Of a stretch of 64,000 nucleotides of DNA, positions 32,020-42,873 are shown piece after piece. Within the stretch, counting starts at the first letter, position 1. The number at the start of each line of letters is the position of its first letter. The position numbers were made by a program, and so were the translations under genes. The DNA is taken from contig JANRIQ010000032.1 of the NCBI GenBank assembly GCA_033764775.1, forward strand, positions 1 to 64,000. Direction: 5' to 3'. Source of the stretch: JAWXCE01 sp033764775 (GTDB lineage: Bacteria > Pseudomonadota > Alphaproteobacteria > Rhizobiales > Rhodomicrobiaceae). The notes below the pieces were generated by a model. The model was not told the origin of the DNA. It saw nothing but the letters and a program-made list of their open reading frames with translations, and did not search any database.

Positions 32020-34554
32020 CTATTCGGCGGCGTAGAAGTTTTCGTTCGCCGCTTGGATTTGCGCCTGCGCCTGCGACTGCGCGGGGAAAGCGCCCCGCGA
32101 GTTATGGCCGACGCCCGCCCGCGGCGCAATCTCTTCCGGGTCGAAGTGATCCACGGCGACGACGCGGGCCACCAGCGTTTCAGCTTCGCGCAAGCCGCGA
32201 GCTTCGTCCGCGGTCAGCACGCCTTTGCGCTCGGCTTCCGCGAACCAGTCGTTGCCAAGGAAGCGGCGCACCGTTCCATCGCGCACGGCGCGCTCCAGCT
32301 TGCGGTCGGCGGCCTCGGTCTCGATCACCTTGGCGAGCGCCGCTTCGAGCACACCCGTCGCGTCGTTCGGGTCGCGGCTCACATAGATGTCGCGGGTGAG
32401 GCGGTCGCGCACCTCGCCGGGCTCCAGCGCAAGACGCACGATGGCTTTGCCTTGCGCGTCAGACGCGGGCGCGAAGCTGCCGAAGATCGCAAGGCCGAGC
32501 AGCGGGCGAATGGCGCGCGTCGGATGGTTGCGGATCGCGTCGCCGAGCGCGGCATAGAAGCGATGCAGGCAGTTCTGCGCGCAGTAGTCGAGGATGGGCT
32601 GGTCGGCGGCGGGCTGGCCGTCGTCCTCGAAGCGCTTCAGGAGGCATGAGAGCAGATAGAGTTCGCTCAGCGCGTCCGCCAGGCGCCCGGTCGTGCGCTG
32701 GCGCACCTTCAGGCCGCCGCCCAGCGTCGCGACCGTCATGTCGGCGGCGAGCGCGAAGTTTTTGGAGGCGCGGTGAAGCTGGCGATACCAGTAGCCGTTC
32801 GGCCCGGTCGGGGCGGAGGCGAACATGCCGGCGGTCAGGTTGTGGAACGCAGCGCCGAAAATGTTGGCGACCGCGAAGCCGACATGCCCCTCGAACGCCG
32901 TCTCGAACAGGCGGAATCCCTCACGCGGGTCGGGATGCTGGGCAGCCTCAACCTCTTTGTAGAGCCAGGGATGCGCGCGCAGCGCCCCTTGCGCGAAGGT
33001 GATGAGGTTGCGGGTGAGGATGTTGGCGCCTTCGACCGTGATGCCGACAGGCACCATCTGATAGGCGGATTGCAGATAGTTCGACGGCCCGTCGCAGATG
33101 GCCTTGCCAGCCGCGATGTCCATGGCGTCGTTCACCGATTGCCGCATCCGTTCGGTGGACTGATACTTCATCAGCGCGGAGATGACCGCGGGTTTCTCGC
33201 CCGCCGACACCATCGACGAGGTGACGGAGCGCGCTGCCTCGAGCGTATACGCCGTCTCGACGAGGCGAGCCATCGGCTCTTCAATGCCCTCCATGCGCCC
33301 GACCGGCAGGCTAAACTGTTTGCGCACGCGGCCGTAAGCGGTCGATACGCGCAGCATCATCTTGGCGCCCGCGGTTGACGACGCGGGCAGCGAGATGGCT
33401 CGGCCAGCGGCAAGACAGCTCATCAACATCCGCCAGCCTTGGCCGACATATTGCTGACCGCCGATAACCCAGTCGATCGGGATGAACACGTTCTCGCCCC
33501 AGGTCGGGCCGTTGGGGAAAGCGTTGCCGCACGGAAGGTGGCGGCGGCCGATGTTCACGCCGGGGTGCTGGGCGGGCACGAGCGCTAGCGTGATGCCCAC
33601 ATCTTCGCCCTTTCCGAGCAGGTTCTCCGGATCGAACAGACGGAAGGCGAGACCGAGCAGCGTCGCTTTCGGCGCCAGCGTGATATAGCGCTTGTCCCAG
33701 CTCAAACGGATGCCGACGACCTCGCGGCCCTCGTGCATGCCCTTCACCACCGTGCCGATGTCCCGCATCGAGGCTGCGTCCGAACCGGCCATCGGCGAGG
33801 TGAGCGCGAAGCACGGCACCTCCTCGCCCCTCGCGAGGCGCGGCAGGTAATATTCTTGCTGCTCGTGCGTGCCGAACTTCTCGATCAGCTCGCCCGGCCC
33901 GAGCGAGTTCGGCACCATGACGATGGTGACGGCGTCCGGCGAGCGGGAGGAAATCTTGCCGAGGATTATGGATTGGGCTTGCGCCGAGAAGCCGAGGCCG
34001 CCATGCGACTTCGAGATCAGCATGCCGAGGAAGCTGTTGCGCTTCACGAAATCCCAGATTTCCTCGGGCACCTCGCGGCGGTCGTGGCGGATCTCCCAGT
34101 CGCGCAGCATCCGGCACAGCTCTTCCGTCGGGCCGTCGATGAAACGGCGTTCCTCGTCGGTCAGCGTGATGGGCGCGACGGCGCGCAGCTTCGCCCAATC
34201 CGGCTCGCCGGAGAACAGCTCGGCGTCGAACCCGACGGTGCCCGCCTCAAGCGCCTCCTTCTCCGTGTTGGAGACGGGCGGCAGGATTTTCTTCACCATT
34301 CCGAATGCGGGACGCGTGAGCGCGACGCGGCGGATCGATCGAACAGACAGGAGGCCGAGGACGGCGGCCGGAAGCAGCGCGGCGAGCGCGCCCCAGCCGA
34401 GGTCTGGCATGGTCAGCCGCCCAGCGGGGACGCCCATCAGAATGAGCGCCGTGGCGACGGCGACAAAGATCGCCCATGCGCCGAGCGGGGCGCGTCGCAT
34501 GCCCAGAGCGACCATCGCCGCAAAGCACGCCAGAATGAATATGATGGCCGCCAT
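32020..34554 (-). CDS. fadE: Acyl-CoA dehydrogenase FadE (long form)
   Basis: 844 residues, like the ~815-residue FadE of enterics. The N-terminus (about 1-70) is hydrophobic and membrane-associated; the acyl-CoA dehydrogenase core spans about 120-560, with FALTSPMAGSDAASMRD and GRAISLPASSTAGAKMMLR; the C-terminal ~250 residues are a FadE-specific domain. It catalyses the first step of beta-oxidation, passing electrons to the quinone pool through ETF. ATG at 34554 has GGGAGAG 10 nt upstream and gives the hydrophobic start MAAIIFILACF. It leads fadE-fadB-fadA and is divergent from livH. Confidence 0.9.
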   Translation of the reverse strand: MAAIIFILACFAAMVALGMRRAPLGAWAIFVAVATALILMGVPAGRLTMPDLGWGALAALLPAAVLGLLSVRSIRRVALTRPAFGMVKKILPPVSNTEKEALEAGTVGFDAELFSGEPDWAKLRAVAPITLTDEERRFIDGPTEELCRMLRDWEIRHDRREVPEEIWDFVKRNSFLGMLISKSHGGLGFSAQAQSIILGKISSRSPDAVTIVMVPNSLGPGELIEKFGTHEQQEYYLPRLARGEEVPCFALTSPMAGSDAASMRDIGTVVKGMHEGREVVGIRLSWDKRYITLAPKATLLGLAFRLFDPENLLGKGEDVGITLALVPAQHPGVNIGRRHLPCGNAFPNGPTWGENVFIPIDWVIGGQQYVGQGWRMLMSCLAAGRAISLPASSTAGAKMMLRVSTAYGRVRKQFSLPVGRMEGIEEPMARLVETAYTLEAARSVTSSMVSAGEKPAVISALMKYQSTERMRQSVNDAMDIAAGKAICDGPSNYLQSAYQMVPVGITVEGANILTRNLITFAQGALRAHPWLYKEVEAAQHPDPREGFRLFETAFEGHVGFAVANIFGAAFHNLTAGMFASAPTGPNGYWYRQLHRASKNFALAADMTVATLGGGLKVRQRTTGRLADALSELYLLSCLLKRFEDDGQPAADQPILDYCAQNCLHRFYAALGDAIRNHPTRAIRPLLGLAIFGSFAPASDAQGKAIVRLALEPGEVRDRLTRDIYVSRDPNDATGVLEAALAKVIETEAADRKLERAVRDGTVRRFLGNDWFAEAERKGVLTADEARGLREAETLVARVVAVDHFDPEEIAPRAGVGHNSRGAFPAQSQAQAQIQAANENFYAAE

Positions 34555-34872
34555 GACCGTGTCTCTCCCTTGCGAAGGTTTGCGCGGCGCGCCGCGCATA
34601 TCGCCCCGCCGGAAGCGGCTCCGCCCTGAGGCGAACCGGCCGCGAAGGGGCGCGGGTTTAAATTATTTTAAGGCGACAATAACATAGACAAAAAAATCTT
34701 GCGATCCTAGAGATAAGCAGCCGACGCCGTTTCGCAACCGGCTTGCGCGGCGTCGCCCGATGTTTGTGCATGGCGCCTAAACATAATCGTTGTCGACGCT
34801 TGCCGGTTTTTGTTAGTCCTGCGGAACACATCGGAGACGGCGGCGCGCGGCCGCCCATGGGGCGCATCCAGG
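34555..34872. other. Divergent control region between fadE and livH
   Basis: About 318 bp without a gene. It should hold both promoters. Visible elements are an AT-rich near-palindrome TTAAATTATTTTAA (34658-34671, one mismatched pair) in otherwise GC-rich sequence, and a hairpin at 34839-34855 (6-bp stem GGCGGC/GCCGCC), 18 bp before the livH start. No convincing -35/-10 pair was found. Confidence 0.5.
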
Positions 34873-35784
34873 GTGGAATACTTCCTGCAGCAGTTGATCA
34901 ACGGGGTCACGCTCGGCTCCATCTACGGCCTGATCGCCATCGGGTATACGATGGTATACGGGATCATCGGCATGATCAACTTCGCCCATGGCGATATTTT
35001 TATGATCGGCGCGTTCATCGCGCTCGCCGCCATTATCGGGTTTTTCGCCGCTGGGGTCGCGGTGCCGCTCGCCCTGCTTATGGCGCTCGTCATATCCATG
35101 GCGGTCACGGCGGTGTGGGGCTGGACGCTCGAGCGCATCGCCTACAGACCGCTGCGCGCGTCGTTCCGCCTGGCCCCGCTCATCACCGCCATTGGCGCCT
35201 CCATCGTGTTGCAAAACTTCGTTCAACTGGCGCAGAGCGCGCGCGTGAAGCCGCTCCCGCCCGTCGTCACCGGAGGCTACACCCTCGTGGAGGGCGAAAC
35301 GTTCTCGGTCAACATTTCCAACGCGCAGCTGCTGATTATCGCCGTGACGATCACTCTCATGGCCCTGTTCTCCGCGATCATCGCGCGCACCAGTCTCGGC
35401 CGTGCGCAACGGGCCTGCGAACAGGATAGGCTGATGGCGGCGCTCTCGGGCGTGAACGTCAACCGCACGATCTCGCTCACCTTCGTCATGGGCGCCGCGC
35501 TGGCCGCCGTGGCCGGCTCGATGTATCTCATGTATTACGGCGTCATTGATTTCTTCATCGGCTTTATCGCCGGCATCAAAGCGTTCACGGCGGCGGTGCT
35601 CGGCGGTATCGGATCGCTGCCGGGAGCTATGTTCGGCGGCCTCGTCATCGGCCTCATTGAGGTGTTCTGGGCGGGATATTTCAACACCGCCTACAAGGAC
35701 GTGGCGGCGTTCTCGATCCTCGCCGTGGTGCTCATCTTCCTGCCCTCCGGTCTGCTCGGCAAACCCGAAGTGGAGAAGGTCTGA
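34873..35784 (+). CDS. livH: Branched-chain amino-acid ABC transporter permease LivH
   Basis: 303 residues with about eight hydrophobic segments. It opens VEYFLQQLINGVTLGSIYGLIAIGYTMVYGIIGMINFAHGD (key part LQQLINGVTLGSIYGLIAIG), the LivH hallmark, so GTG at 34873 is the start (homologues begin MEYFLQQL). A longer frame from 34810 would add 21 residues. The EAA-like loop is IIARTSLGRAQRACEQD. It imports Leu, Ile, Val and possibly other amino acids or amides. livM follows after 2 bp. Confidence 0.93.
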   Translation: MEYFLQQLINGVTLGSIYGLIAIGYTMVYGIIGMINFAHGDIFMIGAFIALAAIIGFFAAGVAVPLALLMALVISMAVTAVWGWTLERIAYRPLRASFRLAPLITAIGASIVLQNFVQLAQSARVKPLPPVVTGGYTLVEGETFSVNISNAQLLIIAVTITLMALFSAIIARTSLGRAQRACEQDRLMAALSGVNVNRTISLTFVMGAALAAVAGSMYLMYYGVIDFFIGFIAGIKAFTAAVLGGIGSLPGAMFGGLVIGLIEVFWAGYFNTAYKDVAAFSILAVVLIFLPSGLLGKPEVEKV

Positions 35785-35786
35785 GG

Positions 35787-37366
<1,580 letters not shown>

Positions 37367-37370
<4 letters not shown>

Positions 37371-38254
37371 CGACGCCTTCGATCCTCACGGTCGAGCGCC
37401 TCACCATGCGCTTCGGCGGGCTGGTGGCGGTGAACGGCCTCTCCTTCGAGGCGAGGCGCCGCGAGATCACCGCCCTCATCGGCCCGAACGGCGCCGGCAA
37501 AACCACGGTGTTCAACTGCATCACGGGCTTCTACAAACCGACCGAAGGCCGCATTCTTCTCGCCCACAACGCGCCGGAGCCGGGCGCCGTCGACGCGCTG
37601 ACCGCCTCCGCCGCCTCCCACGGCCGCGATCTTTTCCTGCTCGAACGCATGGCCGGGCACGACATCGCCGCCAAGGCCAAAGTCGCCCGCACCTTCCAAA
37701 ACATCCGCTTGTTCGGCGGCATGACGGTGCTTGAGAACCTGCTCGTCGCGCAGCACAACGCGCTGTCGGCCGCCTCGGCGTTCAGCATCGCCGGACTGCT
37801 CGGGTTGAAGAGCTATCGCGAAGCCGAGGCCGCCGCCATGGAGCGCGCCGTCTACTGGCTCCGTGCGACCAACCTCATCGCCCGCGCCGACGACGCGGCC
37901 GCCGAACTCAGCTACGGCGATCAGCGCCGGCTGGAGATCGCCCGCGCCATGTGCACGGAGCCGGTGCTCCTGTGCCTGGACGAGCCGGCGGCCGGCCTCA
38001 ACCCGCGCGAGTCCGCCGAACTGAACCAGCTGCTCACCTGGATCCGCGACGAGCACGGCCTCTCGATCCTCCTCATCGAGCACGACATGGGCGTCGTCAT
38101 GGGCATTTCCGACCACATCGTGGTGCTGGACTATGGTCGCAAAATCTCCGACGGCCCGCCCGACTTCGTCCGCCGCGACCCGCACGTGATCGCCGCTTAT
38201 CTTGGCGTGGAGGAGGAGGACGTGGCGGCCGTGGAAGCGGAGGTGCAGGCGTGA
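37367..38254 (+). CDS. livG: Branched-chain amino-acid ABC transporter ATP-binding protein LivG
   Basis: 295 residues. Walker A is GPNGAGKTT (39-47), the signature region is ELSYGDQRRLEIARAM, and Walker B LLCLDEPAAGLNP. Between Walker A and the Q-loop there is an insertion (about 65-105, with PEPGAVDALTASAASHG) that explains the extra length over the usual 255. The pair LivG/LivF energises import. ATG at 37367 overlaps the livM stop; livF GTG overlaps the livG stop. Confidence 0.94.
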
Positions 38255-38976
38255 CGCGGCCTCTCCTCGCCATCGAAAACGTGCACACCTATTATGGCGC
38301 TATCCAGGCGCTCAAGGGCGTCGATGTGACGGTGCGCGCGGGCGAGATCGTCGCGCTCATCGGGGCGAACGGCGCGGGCAAGACCACGCTGATGATGACG
38401 GTGTGCGGCGAGCCGCGCGCGCGCTCGGGCCGCATCCTGTTCGACGGCCAAGACATCACACGGCTGCCCACCCATGAGATCATGCATCTCTCCATCGCCC
38501 ACTCGCCGGAAGGGCGCCGCATCTTCCCGCGCATGACGGTTTACGAAAATCTGCAGATGGGCGCCATTCTGTCGAAAGAGCCGGAGCGTTTCGACGACGA
38601 CATCGCCACGGTTTTCCGGCTATTCCCGGTGCTTGAGCGGCGCCAGGGCCAGCGCGGCGGCACGCTGTCGGGGGGCGAGCAGCAGATGCTGGCCATCGGG
38701 CGCGCGCTCATGGGCCGGCCGAAGCTGCTGTTGCTCGACGAGCCTTCGCTCGGCCTTGCGCCGATGATCGTGCAGCAGATCTTCAAGGTGATCGAAACGC
38801 TCAACCGCGAGCAGGGCCTCACCGTGTTCCTGGTGGAGCAAAACGCCTACCACGCGCTCAAGCTCGCCCACCGCGCTTATGTGATGGTGAACGGCGAGAT
38901 CACCATGAGCGGCGCCGGGCGCGAGCTGTTGCAGCGCGAAGACATCCAGGCGGCCTATCTGGAAGGAGGGCGTTAG
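38251..38976 (+). CDS. livF: Branched-chain amino-acid ABC transporter ATP-binding protein LivF (GTG start)
   Basis: 241 residues, the normal LivF length. Walker A GANGAGKTT (38-46), signature LSGGEQQ (139-145), Walker B LLLLDEPSLGLAP; VFLVEQNA is the switch-region His/Gln equivalent. It partners LivG. GTG at 38251 overlaps the livG stop in a GTGA. The small DUF6867 gene begins 1 bp after the stop. Confidence 0.95.
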   Translation: MTRPLLAIENVHTYYGAIQALKGVDVTVRAGEIVALIGANGAGKTTLMMTVCGEPRARSGRILFDGQDITRLPTHEIMHLSIAHSPEGRRIFPRMTVYENLQMGAILSKEPERFDDDIATVFRLFPVLERRQGQRGGTLSGGEQQMLAIGRALMGRPKLLLLDEPSLGLAPMIVQQIFKVIETLNREQGLTVFLVEQNAYHALKLAHRAYVMVNGEITMSGAGRELLQREDIQAAYLEGGR

Positions 38977-38977
38977 G

Positions 38978-39367
38978 GTGGAGCTGTTCGTCGAGAAGTC
39001 GCCGCTTGCGTTTCTGCTTGTCACGGTCGTGCTCGGCGGCGGCGTCGCGTTCCTCGCCGGTCGCGCGTTGGCGCGGGGCTGGCGGCCGTTCTGGACGGCG
39101 GCGCTCTATATGGCGGGCCTCGGACTGTTCGTACGGTTCCTGCACTGGGGCTTGTTCCTCGACGCAACGTTTCCCTCTTGGCGCGAGGCAAAGGGCGACC
39201 TGTTCTCGCTGCATTACTATCTCACCGACACCGCTGTGCTGATCGCGGCGGCGGCCCTCGGTTACCGGCTAGAGCGCACGCGCCAGATGACCACGCAGTA
39301 TGGCTGGCTGTTCGCGCGCGCCACAGCCTTGACATGGCGTGCGAAAGCGGACGGAGAAAGCCGTTGA
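38978..39367 (+). CDS. DUF6867 small membrane protein in liv cluster (GTG start)
   Basis: 129 residues with three hydrophobic segments (about 10-27, 38-60 and 82-100). I recognise it as DUF6867, a small membrane protein found between livF and the binding-protein gene in Rhizobiales; its role is unknown. GTG at 38978 has GGAAGGAGGG upstream. The neighbours, with no gap, make a role with the transporter likely. C-terminal residues are basic. Confidence 0.7.
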   Translation: MELFVEKSPLAFLLVTVVLGGGVAFLAGRALARGWRPFWTAALYMAGLGLFVRFLHWGLFLDATFPSWREAKGDLFSLHYYLTDTAVLIAAAALGYRLERTRQMTTQYGWLFARATALTWRAKADGESR

Positions 39368-39456
39368 TCGCCATGGTCGCGCCGCAATGGCGGCTGCAAA
39401 TCACAAACGTCTGAACGGGTTTATTCGCGTCGTAGTCGAGAAAAGGGGAAGCATCA

Positions 39457-40566
39457 ATGAAGACTTTGTTAGCAGCAACACTCGCCGCGCTTGGCCTCAG
39501 CGCGGCCCTGGCCCCCGCGCGGGCGCAGGACGTGACGGTGGCCGTGGCCGGACCAATGACGGGCGGGGAAGCCACGTTCGGTGCGCAGTTCCTGGCGGGC
39601 GCCAAGGCGGCGGTCGAGGACATCAACGCGGCCGGCGGCGTGATGGGCAAGAAGATCAAGCTCGAAATCGGCGACGACGCGTGCAACCCGACCCAGGCGA
39701 AGGCCGTGGCTGAGAAACTCGCCGGCCTGAAGGTGCCGTTCGTCGCGGGCCATTTCTGCACCGGCTCGTCGATTCCGGCCTCGAAGGTCTATAACGAGGA
39801 AGGCATCATCCAGATTTCGCCGGCCTCCACCGGCACGAAATACACCGATGAGCGCCCCGGTCCGTACAGCTTCCGCGTCTGCGGCCGCGACGACCAGCAA
39901 GGCGGCGTCGCCGGCGCCTATCTCGCGAAAAACTTTGGCGACAAGAAAATCGCCATTCTCCACGACAAATCCGCCTACGGCCAGGGCCTGGCGGAGGAAA
40001 CCAAGAAAGCCTTCAACAAGGCCGGCAAGACCGAGGTGCTGTTCGACACCGTCGCCAAGGGTGAGAAAGACTTCAGCGCCGTCGTCTCCAAGCTGAAACA
40101 GGCCGGGGCCGACGTGGTGTATTACGGCGGCTATCACAGCGAGGCCGGCCTCATCATCAAGCAGATGCGGGCGCAAGGCATGAAGACCATCCTCGTCGGC
40201 GGCGATGCGCTCGTCTCGGCCGAACTGTGGCAGATCACCGGCGATGACGGCGAAGGCACGCTCATGACCTTCTCGCCCGACGCGCGCAAGTTGCCCTCCG
40301 CCGCCGCGCTCGTCGCCAAGTTCAAGGCCGCCGGCGTCGAGCCGGAAGGCTACGTGCTCTACACCTATGCGGCTTTCCAAACCTGGAAGCAGGCCGTTGA
40401 GAAGGCAAAGTCGATGAAGGCTGAGGACGTGGTGAAGGTGCTCGCCAGCGCCGAGTTCGACACCGCCATCGGCAAATACAAGTTCGACAAGAAGGGCGAC
40501 CCGATCCTCGAAGACCCTTACACCTTCTATCGGTGGAGCAAAGGAACCTACGCGCAGATCAACTGA
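39457..40566 (+). CDS. livK: Branched-chain amino-acid ABC transporter substrate-binding protein
   Basis: 369 residues. A signal peptide (1-23, ALAPARA before QDVTVAVAGPMTGGE) precedes two alpha/beta lobes of the type I periplasmic binding fold; FRVCGRDDQQGGVAGAYLAKNFGDKKIAIL and VLYTYAAFQTWKQA are family features. It binds leucine, isoleucine, valine or related amino acids in the periplasm and delivers them to LivHM. It is 89 bp after the DUF6867 gene. LivJ and LivK cannot be told apart from sequence. Confidence 0.92.
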   Translation: MKTLLAATLAALGLSAALAPARAQDVTVAVAGPMTGGEATFGAQFLAGAKAAVEDINAAGGVMGKKIKLEIGDDACNPTQAKAVAEKLAGLKVPFVAGHFCTGSSIPASKVYNEEGIIQISPASTGTKYTDERPGPYSFRVCGRDDQQGGVAGAYLAKNFGDKKIAILHDKSAYGQGLAEETKKAFNKAGKTEVLFDTVAKGEKDFSAVVSKLKQAGADVVYYGGYHSEAGLIIKQMRAQGMKTILVGGDALVSAELWQITGDDGEGTLMTFSPDARKLPSAAALVAKFKAAGVEPEGYVLYTYAAFQTWKQAVEKAKSMKAEDVVKVLASAEFDTAIGKYKFDKKGDPILEDPYTFYRWSKGTYAQIN

Positions 40567-40616
40567 TCTGGCCGCCGCGCTCGGCCCTAAGCTGGCTGGC
40601 GCGGCCTAGCAAACAT

Positions 40617-40643
40617 CCCCGCGCTTGACAAGCAGGCGCGGGG
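40617..40643. terminator. GC-rich hairpin between livK and murI
   Basis: An 8-bp perfect stem CCCCGCGC/GCGCGGGG with an 11-nt loop, 50 bp after livK and 17 bp before murI. No T run follows, so it may be a weak terminator or part of the murI leader. Confidence 0.4.
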
Positions 40644-40660
40644 CAGCGCAAGGCACGGAC

Positions 40661-41569
40661 ATGATCGAGGACGCACACCACGGGCGCGCCCCGCGCCTGT
40701 TGATCTTTGACTCCGGCCTTGGCGGCTTGACCGTCGCGCGCGCCATTCGTGAAGCGGCGCCCGAGGCCCGCATGTCCTATGTGGCCGACGACGCGGGCTT
40801 TCCCTACGGCGCCCTGGACGAAACCGCAATCGAGGCGCGCGTGCTGCGCATCATGGGCGAGGCGCTCGACCCGATGCGGCCGGACGCCGTCGTCATCGCC
40901 TGCAACACGGCCTCCACCATCGCGCTTGCGGCCTTGCGCAACGCTCACCCGCACACGCCGTTCATCGGCACCGTGCCGGCCGTCAAACCCGCAGCGGCGA
41001 TGAGCCGGTCGGGCCTCATCTCGGTGCTGGCGACCCCGGCGACGGTCAACCGCGAGTACACCCGCGCGCTCATCGCCGAGCACGGGCGCGGCTGCGCCTT
41101 CACGCTCGTTGGCTCGCACCGTCTTGCGCCCCTCGCCGAGCGGCATATGATGGGCGAGCGCGTGTCCGACGAGGTGATCCTGTCCGAGATCAGCCCGTGC
41201 TTCGTGACGGCGGAAGACGGCCGGCGCACGGATGTGATCGTGCTCGCCTGCACGCATTATCCTTTGCTCATGGACCGGCTCGACCGTCTGGCGCCGTGGC
41301 CCGTCGCCTGGCTCGACCCGGCTCCGGCGATCGCGCGCCGCGCCGCCAACCTGCTGTCTGAGATGGGGTTCATCGTGGGCGTCGGCGCCCAGCGGCCGCG
41401 CGGCGACATCCACTTCACCTCCGGCGCTCTGCCCGCTGCGCCCGCGCTCGCGCTGATCGGCTCGTACGGTCTGGGGTTGCGGGGCGCGGCCGGCGCTCGG
41501 GATGAGACGGCGCATTATGAAACGCCGTGGGGCGGCGTCGAAAGCCTGCAGGAGCCGGAACGCCGATGA
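40661..41569 (+). CDS. murI: Glutamate racemase
   Basis: 302 residues. The active-site thiols are Cys81 (VIACNTAST) and Cys197 (VLACTHYPLL); the DSGLGG motif is at 17-22 and YGA at about 49. It makes D-glutamate for peptidoglycan. ATG at 40661 gives the usual start; a TTG at 40625 is less likely. The ATG of purB overlaps the stop (ATGA). Confidence 0.94.
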   Translation: MIEDAHHGRAPRLLIFDSGLGGLTVARAIREAAPEARMSYVADDAGFPYGALDETAIEARVLRIMGEALDPMRPDAVVIACNTASTIALAALRNAHPHTPFIGTVPAVKPAAAMSRSGLISVLATPATVNREYTRALIAEHGRGCAFTLVGSHRLAPLAERHMMGERVSDEVILSEISPCFVTAEDGRRTDVIVLACTHYPLLMDRLDRLAPWPVAWLDPAPAIARRAANLLSEMGFIVGVGAQRPRGDIHFTSGALPAAPALALIGSYGLGLRGAAGARDETAHYETPWGGVESLQEPERR

Positions 41570-42861
41570 TCCCGCGTTACAGCCGCCCGGAGATGGCGGC
41601 GATCTGGTCGGACGAGACCAAATACAAAATCTGGCTCGAAATCGAAACGCTCGCCGCGGAAGCGATGGCCGAGCTTGGCGTCATCCCGCGCGCGGCGGCC
41701 GAGGTGTTGCGCCAGCGCGGCGGCTTCGACATCGCCCGCATCGACGAGATCGAGCGCGAGGTGAAGCACGATGTGATCGCTTTTCTCACCAGCGTCGCCG
41801 AGCACGCCGGGCCTGAGGCGCGCTTCGCCCATCAGGGCATGACCTCGTCCGACGTGCTGGACACCTGCCTCGCCGTGCAGCTCACCCGCGCGAGCGACAT
41901 TCTGCTGGCGGACATGGACGCGCTGCTCGCCGCCCTGAAGCGCCGCGCACTTGAACACCGCTACACGCCGACGATTGGCCGCAGCCACGGCGTCCACGCC
42001 GAGCCGACCACGTTCGGGCTGAAGCTCGCATACGCTTACGCCGAGTTTGCGCGCGGGCGGGAGCGGCTTCTCCGCGCGCGCGAAGAGGTGGCGACCTGCG
42101 CCATCTCTGGCGCCGTCGGCACCTTCGCGAACGTCGATCCGCGCGTTGAGGCCTACGTCGCGCAGAAGCTTGGCCTCCGCCCCGAACCGGTCTCGACCCA
42201 GATCATCCCGCGCGACCGGCACGCCATGTTCTTCGCGACGCTCGCCGTGATCGCATCGAGCGTGGAGCGGCTGGCGACCGAAATCCGCCACCTGCAGCGC
42301 ACTGAAGTCGGCGAGGCGGAAGAGTTTTTCTCGGAGGGGCAGAAAGGCTCCTCGGCCATGCCGCACAAGCGCAACCCGGTGCTGACCGAAAACCTGACCG
42401 GCCTTGCGCGGATGGTGCGCGCCTACGCCGCGCCCGCGATGGAGAACGTGGCGCTCTGGCACGAACGTGACATCTCGCACTCCTCCGTCGAGCGCATGAT
42501 CGCGCCCGACGCCACCGTGACGCTCGATTTCGCCCTGGCGCGGCTGGCGAGTGTGGTCGATAAGCTCGTGGTGTACCCGGAGCGGATGCGCGCCAACCTG
42601 GAGAAAGGCGGCGGCATCGTGCACTCGCAGCGCGTGCTGCTGGCGCTGACGCAGGCAGGGCTCTCGCGCGAGGACGCCTACCGCCTTGTGCAGAAGAGCG
42701 CGATGACGGCGTGGCGCGGCGAGGGCGATTTCCGCGCGCTGCTGAAGGCCGACCCGGAGGTCACGGGGGCGTTGCAAGCGCCGGAGATCGACGCGCTGTT
42801 CGACCTCGGCCACCACTTCAAGCACGTGGACGCGATCTTCGCGCGCGTGTTCGGCGAGTAG
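41566..42861 (+). CDS. purB: Adenylosuccinate lyase
   Basis: 431 residues. The signature GSSAMPHKRNP lies near 265-275, with HQGMTSSDVLDT (about 88-99) and TIGRSHGVHAEP (about 137-148) forming the rest of the active site. It catalyses two steps of purine synthesis: release of fumarate from SAICAR and from adenylosuccinate. It lies about 6 kb upstream of purC-purS-purQ-purL and overlaps murI by 4 bp. The TIR gene is convergent, 12 bp away. Confidence 0.96.
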   Translation: MIPRYSRPEMAAIWSDETKYKIWLEIETLAAEAMAELGVIPRAAAEVLRQRGGFDIARIDEIEREVKHDVIAFLTSVAEHAGPEARFAHQGMTSSDVLDTCLAVQLTRASDILLADMDALLAALKRRALEHRYTPTIGRSHGVHAEPTTFGLKLAYAYAEFARGRERLLRAREEVATCAISGAVGTFANVDPRVEAYVAQKLGLRPEPVSTQIIPRDRHAMFFATLAVIASSVERLATEIRHLQRTEVGEAEEFFSEGQKGSSAMPHKRNPVLTENLTGLARMVRAYAAPAMENVALWHERDISHSSVERMIAPDATVTLDFALARLASVVDKLVVYPERMRANLEKGGGIVHSQRVLLALTQAGLSREDAYRLVQKSAMTAWRGEGDFRALLKADPEVTGALQAPEIDALFDLGHHFKHVDAIFARVFGE

Positions 42862-42873
42862 CAGAAATGATAC

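Noticed and set aside
34839..34855. GGCGGC/GCCGCC hairpin before livH as a regulatory switch.
   Set aside because: Six-bp GC stems are common by chance in such GC-rich DNA, and it neither covers the start codon nor has a T run.
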